Positions 1 to 5,058 of a stretch of DNA of 5,281 nucleotides are shown piece by piece. The stretch spans positions 1 to 5,281 of the forward strand of contig WRJY01000146.1 of the NCBI GenBank assembly GCA_009778355.1, written 5' to 3'. How positions within the stretch are numbered: the first letter of the stretch is position 1; each line of letters begins with the position of its first letter. This DNA comes from Desulfovibrionaceae bacterium. Lineage in GTDB: Bacteria; Pseudomonadota; Gammaproteobacteria; Burkholderiales; Burkholderiaceae_C. Under the pieces are notes generated by a model. It saw only the letters and a list, made by a program, of their open reading frames with translations, was not told the origin of the DNA and ran no database searches. A program made the translations under genes and the position numbers.

Positions 1-7
1 AGGGTGA

Positions 8-75
8 GCGCTGCGGCTCCAAAGGCGCCTGCGCGCCTTTGGACAGCGCGAACAGGCCCAGCCTCTGGCTGGGCC
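8..75. repeat. Two consecutive GC-rich hairpins, REP-like
   Basis: The first hairpin has an 11-bp perfect stem (18-28 with 33-43, 4-base loop). It is extended by a further 6 bp (8-13 with 44-49) across a 4-base bulge at 14-17. The second has a 9-bp perfect stem (55-63 with 67-75) and a 3-base loop. Neither is followed by a T-run, so they do not look like intrinsic terminators on the plus strand. Two close, differently sequenced hairpins resemble extragenic palindromic (REP/BIME-type) units. Whether they recur in the genome cannot be seen from one window. Confidence 0.5.
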
Positions 76-109
76 GCGCCCTGCAAGGGTGAGGACGCGG
101 CAGGCTACT

Positions 110-122
110 GCCTGTAAGAGCC
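110..122. repeat. Left copy of 13-bp direct repeat flanking the insertion-like element
   Basis: The sequence GCCTGTAAGAGCC occurs here and again at 286-298, each copy abutting one end of the inverted-repeat element at 123-285. This is the arrangement expected of a target-site duplication. The boundary is ambiguous by about one base, because the bases next to the ends also match. Confidence 0.6.
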
Positions 123-285
123 ACCCCTTTCAAGGTGTTTGCGAGATGAAGCCAGGAAAGTGCCGTATCTATCCATGTTTTGAACATTTTTTGCGCAATC
201 GCTTGCGCGAAAGAAGCAAACGGCCACACTCGATCAAACGTAACTCATTGATTTTGAAAGAGATTTCAAACACCTTGAAAGGGGT
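123..285. mobile_element. 163-bp MITE-like element with 19-bp terminal inverted repeats
   Basis: The left end (123-141, ACCCCTTTCAAGGTGTTTG) is the exact reverse complement of the right end (267-285). Identical 13-bp direct repeats flank it (110-122 and 286-298). The 125 or so bases between the repeats encode nothing plausible and are about 43% G+C, clearly lower than the surrounding GC-rich DNA. The interior also contains a small hairpin at 193-208 (GCGCAA stem) and another at 253-270 (TTTGAAA stem). Perfect terminal repeats, flanking duplications, no transposase and a foreign base composition together fit a non-autonomous miniature transposable element. I cannot name the parent insertion-sequence family. 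The alternative is a plain long inverted repeat within a larger repetitive element. Confidence 0.6.
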
Positions 286-298
286 GCCTGTAAGAGCC
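286..298. repeat. Right copy of 13-bp direct repeat flanking the insertion-like element
   Basis: Exact match to 110-122 (GCCTGTAAGAGCC). Its last six bases (293-298, AGAGCC) are also the outer end of the left arm of the long palindrome at 293-342. If this is a target-site duplication, the element inserted at the foot of that palindrome. Confidence 0.6.
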
Positions 299-342
299 TG
301 TTTACGATCTCAGCGGGCCCGCTCAGATCGTAAACAGGCTCT
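293..342. repeat. 50-bp near-perfect palindrome
   Basis: The arms 293-317 and 318-342 are reverse complements with a single mismatch (C311 opposite C324). The outer 18 bp of each arm (from AGAGCCTGTTTACGATCT) match perfectly, and the central 12 bp (312-323) are a self-complementary G/C-rich core. Folded as RNA or as a cruciform it would give one very stable hairpin. No T-run follows on the plus strand, so it is not a classic terminator in that direction, although such a structure could still block transcription or RNA decay. It may be a dispersed palindromic repeat or the fused ends of a lost insertion sequence; one copy cannot decide. Confidence 0.7.
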
Positions 343-350
343 AAGGACGA

Positions 351-401
351 GCAACGCCGCATGGCGCGCCGAGCGCGGCGCTGGCGAGTGCATAGCGTTG
401 C
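351..401. repeat. Nested stem-loop upstream of grxD
   Basis: An outer 7-bp inverted repeat (GCAACGC at 351-357 with GCGTTGC at 395-401) encloses an inner 6-bp hairpin (366-371 with 376-381, 4-base loop) in a very GC-rich stretch. It lies about 95 bases before the proposed grxD promoter, so it is probably outside the grxD transcript unless another promoter exists upstream. Its function is unknown and it may simply belong to the same repeat cluster. Confidence 0.4.
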
Positions 402-495
402 CACCCAAAAGGTGAACATTGCCGAAGCGGTAAATGTCAAGCTCCATAGGGCTCTCGTGAAGATAACAAGCGGTCAACTGCCGTTTTCAGGATGA

Positions 496-504
496 TGGGA
501 TAAT
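496..504 (+). promoter_or_regulatory. Probable extended -10 promoter of grxD
   Basis: TGGGATAAT matches the extended -10 form TGn followed by a hexamer (GATAAT) that agrees with TATAAT at five of six positions. No good -35 hexamer lies 16-18 bases upstream, which is typical of extended -10 promoters. Transcription would start near 511, leaving a leader of about 25 bases before the grxD start. Confidence 0.45.
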
Positions 505-520
505 TGCCAATTTTTCACGC

Positions 521-526
521 AAAGGA
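521..526 (+). promoter_or_regulatory. Ribosome binding site of grxD
   Basis: AAAGGA lies 10 bases before the ATG at 537. It supports that start over the in-frame TTG at 504, which overlaps the proposed -10 element and has no Shine-Dalgarno sequence. Confidence 0.6.
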
Positions 527-536
527 CTCTCTCATC

Positions 537-869
537 ATGGATCAGAATACCCGGCAGCGCATCGACGAGATCGTCAAAGGCCACAGCATCGTGTTGTTCA
601 TGAAAGGCAATGCCAGCTTTCCGCAGTGTGGTTTTTCGGGTCGCGCGGTCCAGATTCTCAATGCCTGCGGCTTGCCATCGTCCGGATTGACTACAGTCAA
701 TGTGCTGGAAGACGAGGCCATTCGCCAAGGCATCAAGGAATACGGCAACTGGCCGACGATCCCGCAGCTCTATATCAAGGGCGAATTGATTGGCGGCTCG
801 GACATCATGGCGGAGATGTACGAATCAGGCGAATTGCAGCAACTGGTGTCTGAAACAACTTCGCACTGA
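537..869 (+). CDS. grxD: Monothiol glutaredoxin GrxD (Grx4 family, CGFS type)
   Basis: This encodes a 110-residue cytoplasmic glutaredoxin of the monothiol class. Members of this family bind a [2Fe-2S] cluster as a dimer with glutathione, often partnered with BolA-like proteins, and pass clusters to target apoproteins. The active site C31-G-F-S34 sits in the characteristic context MKG(N)ASFPQCGFSGRAVQIL. The glutathione-binding features are present: K23, the WPTIPQLY segment with the cis-proline (W72 to Y79), and G86-G87-S88-D89. The protein is one full thioredoxin-fold domain with no extension, the usual length for bacterial GrxD. I chose the ATG at 537 because AAAGGA precedes it and because family members begin close to the MDQNTRQRIDEIV segment. 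It is transcribed towards the dcw genes and looks like a single-gene unit with its own promoter and terminator. Identification is firm; the Fe-S role is inferred from the family. Confidence 0.96.
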   Translation: MDQNTRQRIDEIVKGHSIVLFMKGNASFPQCGFSGRAVQILNACGLPSSGLTTVNVLEDEAIRQGIKEYGNWPTIPQLYIKGELIGGSDIMAEMYESGELQQLVSETTSH

Positions 870-961
870 ACCGCTGATGCGGCTTTCCCCGTTTTGTTCG
901 GGCGGCAGACGCAGCCAGCGACCGGTGCAGATCCGGCCATGGCTGCCACGCATGGCCTGCT

Positions 962-991
962 GAAGCGGCCTTTCGGTCACTTCCGGTTTTT
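962..991 (+). terminator. Candidate intrinsic terminator after grxD
   Basis: The stem GAAG-C-GGCC (962-970) pairs with GGTC-A-CTTC (975-983) around a TTTC loop, with one C/A mismatch and one G-T wobble. Three bases later comes a run of five T (987-991). It lies about 90 bases after the grxD stop. The gap between stem and T-run and the mismatch make this a moderate candidate. Confidence 0.4.
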
Positions 992-1091
992 CACAGGCAC
1001 TGCGAACGATAAACAACAGCGGACGCGGGTAGCCAATCGATGTGCGCTGCTTTGCGGCGTTTGGCCTGTTTTTGTTTCATGCGCCGGCGAT

Positions 1092-1126
1092 AAAAAGGTT
1101 GACCTGCCATTGGCGGCGATGGTCAA
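1092..1126 (-). terminator. Candidate intrinsic terminator at the end of the lpxC-side transcript
   Basis: Read on the minus strand, TTGACC (1126-1121) pairs with GGTCAA (1104-1099). The 16-base interior can itself form a small GCC/GGC hairpin. A CC and then a run of five T (1096-1092) follow. The stem overlaps the stop codon of the 58-codon gene, so it would end the ftsQ-ftsA-ftsZ-lpxC side transcript immediately. The outer stem is only 6 bp with a long loop, so confidence is limited. Confidence 0.35.
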
Positions 1127-1299
1127 GCCATGCGTTCAACGAACAGTACGGCGAAAAAACCCAGCGCGGCCAGCAAGGTCCATTTCAGAACGATCCACCC
1201 CAGCCGTTTGTAGCGCGGCTGGCTCGTGGCAACGTAGAGGGCGAAACACACGCCCGCCACCAGCAACAGAATCAGCAGCAGCCAGCGAAACAGCAGCAT
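1123..1299 (-). CDS. Small two-helix membrane protein downstream of lpxC, function unknown
   Basis: This encodes a 58-residue protein with two hydrophobic stretches: residues about 7-24 (LLLILLLVAGVCFALYVA) and about 35-54 (WIVLKWTLLAALGFFAVLFV). They are joined by a short basic loop (SQPRYKRLG). By the positive-inside rule the loop is probably cytoplasmic, making a helical hairpin in the inner membrane; this is inference. It starts 15 bases after the lpxC stop with no recognisable Shine-Dalgarno sequence, so it may be translated by reinitiation after lpxC. It is in the same frame as lpxC, separated only by TAG and five sense codons. The clean two-helix composition, the operon-like position and the candidate terminator directly at its end argue that it is real. 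I do not recognise a named family. A role in the envelope is suggested only by its neighbours. Confidence 0.72.
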   Translation of the reverse strand: MLLFRWLLLILLLVAGVCFALYVATSQPRYKRLGWIVLKWTLLAALGFFAVLFVERMA

Positions 1300-1314
1300 G
1301 GGCGCAGCCCGGGC

Positions 1315-2244
1315 CTACCAGGCCCGCGCCAGTTGGGCGAAACCGGCAGGCGCCTGGCGCTCGTCCTCGAAGCTGACGATGTCCCAGGCGCCTTGTGCCG
1401 CCAGCAGCGCGCGCAAAAGCCGGTTGTTGAGCGCGTGGCCGGACCGGAAGGCGGTGTACGCGCCCAGCATGGGCTTGCCGAAGCAGTACAGGTCGCCGAT
1501 GGCGTCCAGAATCTTGTGCTTGGCGAACTCCTCGGCGTAGCGCAGGCCATCGGCGTTGAGCACTCTGGTGTCGTCCATGACGATGGCGTTGTCCAGCCCG
1601 CCGCCCAGCGCCAGGCCGTTGGCGCGCATCATTTCCACGTCCTTGCTGAAGGCGAAGGTGCGCGCGCGCGCGATGTCGCGGCTGTAGCGGCCCGAGCCCA
1701 TGTCGAACTCCACGCGCTGGCCGGTGGAGTCCACCGCGGGATGTTGGAAATCGATCTCGAAACCGAGCGTGAAGCCGTGGCGCGGATCGAGCCGCGCCCA
1801 TTTGAGCCGGTCGCCCTCGCCTTCGCGCACTTCGACGGCCCTGAGCACGCGCAGAAACTTTCTGGGCGCTTTCTGCACCTCGATGCCGGCGCTTTGCAGC
1901 AGATAGACGAAGGAGGCGGCCGAGCCGTCGAGGATCGGCACTTCCTCCGCGGTGATGTCGATGTACAGGTTGTCGAGCCCCAGGCCGGCGCAGGCCGACA
2001 TCAGGTGCTCGACGGTGCGCACCTTGGCGTCGCCGCGCGACAGCGTGGAAGCCATGCGCGTGTCGGTCACCGCCAGTGCATCGACCGGAATGTCCACCGG
2101 CTCCGGCAGATCGATGCGCCGGAACACGATGCCGGTATCAGGCGGCGCGGGGCGCAGCGTCAGCTCCACGCGCTCGCCGCTGTGCAGGCCGACGCCCACC
2201 GCGCGCGTGAGCGACTTGAGGGTGCGTTGCGAAAGCATAACCAT
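1315..2244 (-). CDS. lpxC: LpxC, UDP-3-O-acyl-N-acetylglucosamine deacetylase
   Basis: LpxC is the zinc-dependent cytoplasmic deacetylase that performs the committed step of lipid A synthesis, removing the acetyl group from UDP-3-O-acyl-GlcNAc. The 309-residue product is full length for the family. It opens with the typical QRTLKSLTRAVGVGLHSG segment. The catalytic residues are all present: E79-H80 in VEHLMSA, the zinc ligands H243 and D247 in HKILDAIGD, and H270 in SGHALNN. H80, H243 and D247 together form the metal site. Two close in-frame ATGs exist (2244 and 2238). I chose 2244 because a weak GAGA lies 6 bases before it; starting at 2238 would remove only two residues. It sits 194 bp behind ftsZ, the common proteobacterial order. 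Cellular LpxC level is controlled by FtsH-type proteolysis in enterobacteria; nothing here shows whether that applies. Confidence 0.98.
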   Translation of the reverse strand: MVMLSQRTLKSLTRAVGVGLHSGERVELTLRPAPPDTGIVFRRIDLPEPVDIPVDALAVTDTRMASTLSRGDAKVRTVEHLMSACAGLGLDNLYIDITAEEVPILDGSAASFVYLLQSAGIEVQKAPRKFLRVLRAVEVREGEGDRLKWARLDPRHGFTLGFEIDFQHPAVDSTGQRVEFDMGSGRYSRDIARARTFAFSKDVEMMRANGLALGGGLDNAIVMDDTRVLNADGLRYAEEFAKHKILDAIGDLYCFGKPMLGAYTAFRSGHALNNRLLRALLAAQGAWDIVSFEDERQAPAGFAQLARAW

Positions 2245-2250
2245 GTATTT

Positions 2251-2254
2251 TCTC
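2251..2254 (-). promoter_or_regulatory. Weak ribosome binding site of lpxC
   Basis: On the minus strand GAGA lies 6 bases before the ATG at 2244 and 12 before the ATG at 2238. The spacing favours the upstream start. The match to the Shine-Dalgarno consensus is weak and sits in an A-rich leader. Confidence 0.4.
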
Positions 2255-2296
2255 GTTTTTTACTTCGGTCTGCCGTGACACCCTGACCTCATCCCG

Positions 2297-2327
2297 GCCT
2301 TTCTCCAAAGAGATTGCAGCGAAAGGC
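2297..2327. repeat. 7-bp inverted repeat in the ftsZ-lpxC gap
   Basis: GCCTTTC (2297-2303) pairs with GAAAGGC (2321-2327) around a 17-base loop. No T-run follows in either direction. It could form a modest stem in the lpxC leader RNA. No function can be assigned. Confidence 0.3.
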
Positions 2328-2396
2328 TTCGGCCATTCGTTTTGCGTGTGCCTTCAGGCCCCTCTACCCCGAGGAGACCGCCGCGAAAGCCCTCTT

Positions 2397-2428
2397 GCTT
2401 CCCCCCCCCGCGAGCGGGAGAGGGGAGC
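2397..2428. repeat. GC-rich imperfect hairpin with a nine-C run just after ftsZ
   Basis: Arms of 15 bases (2397-2411 and 2414-2428) pair with two mismatches and one G-T wobble. The left arm contains nine consecutive C (2401-2409). The right arm (GCGGGAGAGGGGAGC) resembles the CCCTCTCCCGC-type intergenic hairpins common in GC-rich proteobacterial genomes (a general recollection, not a search). It lies 10 bases beyond the ftsZ stop, where it could stabilise the ftsZ message or weaken read-through into lpxC. There is no T-run, so a true intrinsic terminator is unlikely. Confidence 0.45.
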
Positions 2429-2438
2429 GCCGAGCGCG

Positions 2439-3614
2439 TCAATCCGCCTGCTTGCGCAGGAATGCCGGAATCTCGATTTCGTCCATGCCGCCGGAAGACA
2501 GCGCATCCACTCTGGATCCGGCCTGGGTGCGGTCGGGGTAGCGCCATACTTTGTACGTTCTGTCCATGGTCGATGGCAGCACGAACGGTGCGCCATCATG
2601 GGTTCCGGTGGCCTTTTCGCCTTGCACCAGGGTGATGGACTGGCGGCGCGCGCCCTGGCGCGACAGGCCGGTGGCCAGCACGGTGACGCGGATGTCCTCG
2701 CCCAGCGCGTCGTCGTAGGCCGCGCCGTAGATGACGCGGGCGTCCTTGTGGGCGTAGGCGCGGATGGTGTTCATCGCTTCCCTGGACTCGCGCAACTTGA
2801 GCGAACCCTTCGATGCCGTCACCAATACCAGCGCGCCCTGAGCGCCCGACAAATCGACCCCTTCGAGCAGCGGGCAAGCCACCGCCTCCTGGGCCGCGAT
2901 GCGGGCGCGATCCGGGCCGCTGGCCGTGGCGGTACCCATCATGGCCTTGCCGGGCTTGCTCATCACGGTGCGCACGTCCTTGAAGTCGACGTTGACGTTG
3001 CCGCGCTTGTTGATGATTTCCGAGATGCCATTGACGGCGTTCTTCAGCACATCGTCAGCGTACGCAAAGGCTTCGATTTGGGTGACGTCCTCGCCGAGCA
3101 CTTCTTCCAGCTTGTCGTTGAGCACCACCACCAGCGAATCGACGTTGGCTTCCAGCTCGGCCAGGCCGGTTTCGGCATTGGTCATGCGGTCCCCGGCTTC
3201 CCAGTCGAACGGTTTGGTGACCACGCCGACGGTAAGAATGCCCATGTCCTTGGCGATGCGGGCCACCACCGGGGCGGCGCCGGTGCCCGTGCCGCCGCCC
3301 ATGCCGGCGGTGATGAACAGCATGTGGGTGCCGCGGATGGCCTGGCGGATGTCGTCGGCGGAAGCCTCGGCGGCCTTGCGCCCTTCCTCGGGAATGCCGC
3401 CAGCGCCCAGGCCGTCGATGCCAAGCTGGATGATGCTCTCCGCCTTCGCATCCTTGAGCGCCTGCGCATCGGTGTTGGCGCAGATGAACTCGACGCCTTG
3501 TACCTCGCAGTTGATCATGTGGTTGACGGCGTTGCCGCCGCCGCCGCCGACGCCGATGACCCTAATCAGGGTTTGGGTTTGAGAAGCGTCTGTCTCAATC
3601 ATCTCGATGCTCAT
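2439..3614 (-). CDS. ftsZ: Cell division protein FtsZ
   Basis: FtsZ is the tubulin-like GTPase that polymerises into the cytokinetic ring under the inner membrane. The 391-residue product is complete. It has a short N-terminal tail, then the nucleotide-binding GVGGGGGNAV loop (about residues 21-30), the tubulin signature GGGTGTG (106-112), and the T7 synergy loop N208-V-D210-F-K-D213, which completes the active site of the next subunit. The globular domain ends near 318 (LATGLSR) and is followed by a linker of about 55 residues. The C-terminal peptide MDEIEIPAFLRKQAD (377-391) holds the conserved IPAFLR core that binds FtsA and other partners. The start is fixed by AAGGA 7 bases upstream. It follows ftsA after 181 bp and precedes lpxC, as expected at the end of a dcw cluster. 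No abnormal residue was seen in the motifs. Confidence 0.99.
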   Translation of the reverse strand: MSIEMIETDASQTQTLIRVIGVGGGGGNAVNHMINCEVQGVEFICANTDAQALKDAKAESIIQLGIDGLGAGGIPEEGRKAAEASADDIRQAIRGTHMLFITAGMGGGTGTGAAPVVARIAKDMGILTVGVVTKPFDWEAGDRMTNAETGLAELEANVDSLVVVLNDKLEEVLGEDVTQIEAFAYADDVLKNAVNGISEIINKRGNVNVDFKDVRTVMSKPGKAMMGTATASGPDRARIAAQEAVACPLLEGVDLSGAQGALVLVTASKGSLKLRESREAMNTIRAYAHKDARVIYGAAYDDALGEDIRVTVLATGLSRQGARRQSITLVQGEKATGTHDGAPFVLPSTMDRTYKVWRYPDRTQAGSRVDALSSGGMDEIEIPAFLRKQAD

Positions 3615-3795
3615 GATGTTTTCCTTGTCTATTGCTTGCAGTTGCCTTGGGTTGAAAGAATGAAAGTGTCTTTATTGTCCGAGTCGATGCAGCGCCTGGC
3701 TGCCCGCGGTTTCACGAGGGCGGCCCGGTGCTTTGCCAGACCGGCGACATCGATGCGAGCTTGCTGAGATTGCTTGCGGAGGTGTCCATGATGTT
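3615..3795 (-). other. ftsA-ftsZ intergenic region
   Basis: This 181-bp gap contains the ftsZ ribosome binding site at its ftsZ-proximal end. I saw no convincing -35/-10 pair, no strong hairpin, and only a 25-codon frame starting at 3790 that resembles nothing. The 60 or so bases nearest ftsZ are AT-richer than the rest (AATAAAGACACTTTCATTC lies in it), which would suit a promoter, but I could not place one. Confidence 0.4.
3622..3626 (-). promoter_or_regulatory. Ribosome binding site of ftsZ
   Basis: On the minus strand AAGGA stands 7 bases before the ftsZ ATG. It is the clearest Shine-Dalgarno sequence among the minus-strand genes here and fits a highly translated ftsZ. Confidence 0.7.
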
Positions 3796-5025
3796 TCAAA
3801 AATTCCCGACGATGAAGTCCTTGATGCGGCCAAAGGCGCTCTTCACGCCGCTGGTCTTGCGCGTGACCTTCAGGCCGCGCAGCCGCGCCTGGCGCGCTTC
3901 TTCCATCAGCCCCATCACGGTGGCGGCGCGTGGCTGCGCCACCATGTCGGCCAGGGCCAGCGAATACTTCGGCACGCCCCGGCGCACCGGCTTGAGAAAG
4001 ATGTCCTCGCCCAGTTCGATCATGCCGGGCATGACCGCGCTGCCGCCGGTGAGCACCACGCCAGACGACAGCACTTCCTCGAAGCCCGAGTCGCGGATCA
4101 CCTGCTGCACCAGCGAGAAGATTTCCTCCACGCGCGGCTCGATCACGCCGGCCAGCGCCTGCTTGCTCAACATGCGCGGCGTGCGGTCGCCCAGGCCCGG
4201 CACTTCGATTTGCGTTTCGGCGGCGGCCAGCAGTTGCTTGGCGCAGCCGTGCTCGACCTTGATGTCCTCGGCGTCCATGGTCGGGGTGCGCAGCGCCATG
4301 GCGATGTCGCTGGTAATCAGGTCGCCCGCGATCGGGATCACCGCCGTGTAGCGGATGGTGCCGCCGGAGAACACCGCCACGTCGGTGGCGCCGGCGCCGA
4401 TGTCCACGCTGACCACGCCCAGTTCGCGCTCGTCGTCGGTCAGCACCGCCTGCGCGGAAGCCAGCGGGTTGAGCATCAAATGGTCCACCTCCAGCCCGCA
4501 GCGGCGCACGCACTTGATGATGTTCTCGGCCGCGCTTTGCGCGCCGGTGACGATGTGCACCTTGGCCTCCAGCCGCATCCCGCTCATGCCCACGGGTTCC
4601 CTGACGTCCTGGCCGTCGATCACGAACTCCTGCGGCTCCACCAGCAGCAGGCGCTGGTCGCTGGAGATGTTGATGGCCTTGGCGGTTTCGACCACGCGCG
4701 CCACGTCGGCCGGCGTGACCTCCTTGTCCTTGACGGCCACCATGCCGCTGGAATTGATGCCGCGGATATGGCTGCCGGTGATGCCGGTATAGACGCGGCC
4801 AATCTTGCAGTCGGCCATCAGTTCGGCTTCTTTCAGCGCCTGCTGGATGCTGGCGACCGTGGCGTCGATGTTGACCACTACCCCGCGCTTCAGGCCGTTG
4901 CTGGGCGCCACGCCCAGGCCGGCGAGCTTCAAGTCGCCGCCGGGCAGTATTTCGCCCACCACCACCATGATCTTGGCGGTGCCGATGTCGAGGCCGACGA
5001 TGATGTCCTTGTACTCTTTTGCCAT
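3796..5025 (-). CDS. ftsA: Cell division protein FtsA
   Basis: FtsA is the actin-like ATP-binding protein that anchors FtsZ filaments to the inner membrane and recruits later division proteins. The 409-residue product is full length, slightly shorter than E. coli FtsA. It shows the actin-fold phosphate-1 motif DIGTAKI (13-19), the FtsA-specific 1C region (about 85-165, in place of actin's 1B), the phosphate-2 motif DIGAGATDVAVF (208-219) and the adenosine motif GVVLTGGSAVMPG (322-334). The C-terminal 14 residues SAFGRIKDFIVGNF form the amphipathic membrane-targeting helix. The basic RARLRGLKVTRK-like stretch before it is the usual flexible linker. It starts 33 bp after the ftsQ stop with no obvious Shine-Dalgarno sequence, but MAKEYKDIIVGLDIGT is the normal family N-terminus, so the start is well supported. 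Confidence 0.98.
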   Translation of the reverse strand: MAKEYKDIIVGLDIGTAKIMVVVGEILPGGDLKLAGLGVAPSNGLKRGVVVNIDATVASIQQALKEAELMADCKIGRVYTGITGSHIRGINSSGMVAVKDKEVTPADVARVVETAKAINISSDQRLLLVEPQEFVIDGQDVREPVGMSGMRLEAKVHIVTGAQSAAENIIKCVRRCGLEVDHLMLNPLASAQAVLTDDERELGVVSVDIGAGATDVAVFSGGTIRYTAVIPIAGDLITSDIAMALRTPTMDAEDIKVEHGCAKQLLAAAETQIEVPGLGDRTPRMLSKQALAGVIEPRVEEIFSLVQQVIRDSGFEEVLSSGVVLTGGSAVMPGMIELGEDIFLKPVRRGVPKYSLALADMVAQPRAATVMGLMEEARQARLRGLKVTRKTSGVKSAFGRIKDFIVGNF

Positions 5026-5058
5026 GGCGTGTGTCAGTCGTTGTTTCTGCTATGTCGT

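Larger units (their letters stand above)
1..536. other. Gene-free, repeat-dense region upstream of grxD
   Basis: No reading frame here looks like a real protein. The frames that stay open run straight through inverted repeats and give Arg/Ala-rich translations with no recognisable domain. The stretch holds consecutive hairpin-forming elements at 8-49, 55-75, 123-285 (an insertion-like element), 293-342 (a long palindrome) and 351-401, followed by the grxD promoter and ribosome binding site. In related bacteria grxD often follows prfA/prmC (established knowledge), but I could not recognise a PrmC C-terminus in the frames that enter from the left edge. Any such gene would therefore end before the window. 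Confidence 0.7.

Noticed and set aside
1..93. An 8-bp direct repeat (AGGGTGAG at 1-8 and 86-93) that might bound another inserted element
   Set aside because: Eight bases in GC-rich DNA is weak evidence. There are no terminal inverted repeats next to the copies, and the left copy is at the window edge.
1..117. An open plus-strand frame entering from the left edge, possibly the end of prmC
   Set aside because: It reads through the two hairpins at 8-75, and its translation has no resemblance to a PrmC C-terminus. Another frame is also open over most of the same stretch, so openness means little here.
89..415. A 108-codon plus-strand open frame in the left intergenic region
   Set aside because: It runs through the insertion-like element and the long palindrome, has no plausible ribosome binding site and gives an Arg/Lys-rich product without a domain.
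825..1016. A 63-codon minus-strand frame, and a 29-codon one starting at 1080, in the grxD/lpxC-side gap
   Set aside because: The first overlaps the end of grxD and the candidate terminator. Neither has a Shine-Dalgarno sequence or a recognisable feature. I tried joining them by a frameshift and saw no family.
1136..1801. A long minus-strand frame overlapping the end of lpxC and the small gene
   Set aside because: It is out of frame with both. The lpxC catalytic motifs and the clean two-helix small protein are in the other frame, and this product is Arg/Ala-rich noise.
1042..2286. A 414-codon plus-strand open frame opposite lpxC and the small gene
   Set aside because: It is a shadow of lpxC on the opposite strand, with low-complexity Gln/Ala/His/Arg composition and no recognisable motif.
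2439..2475. Similarity of the ftsZ 3' end to a common intergenic repeat (CCTGC-GCAA-GCAGG hairpin)
   Set aside because: The bases encode the conserved FtsZ C-terminal peptide IPAFLRKQAD, which fully explains them.
2346..3767. A 473-codon plus-strand open frame opposite ftsZ
   Set aside because: It is antisense to ftsZ, whose GTPase and C-terminal motifs are complete. Its translation is Ala/Gly/His/Val-rich with no domain, as expected from the complement of GC-rich coding DNA.
3629..4513. A 294-codon minus-strand frame overlapping the second half of ftsA
   Set aside because: It is a shifted-frame shadow of ftsA with Arg/Gly-rich low-complexity translation. The ftsA frame is complete to its membrane-targeting helix.
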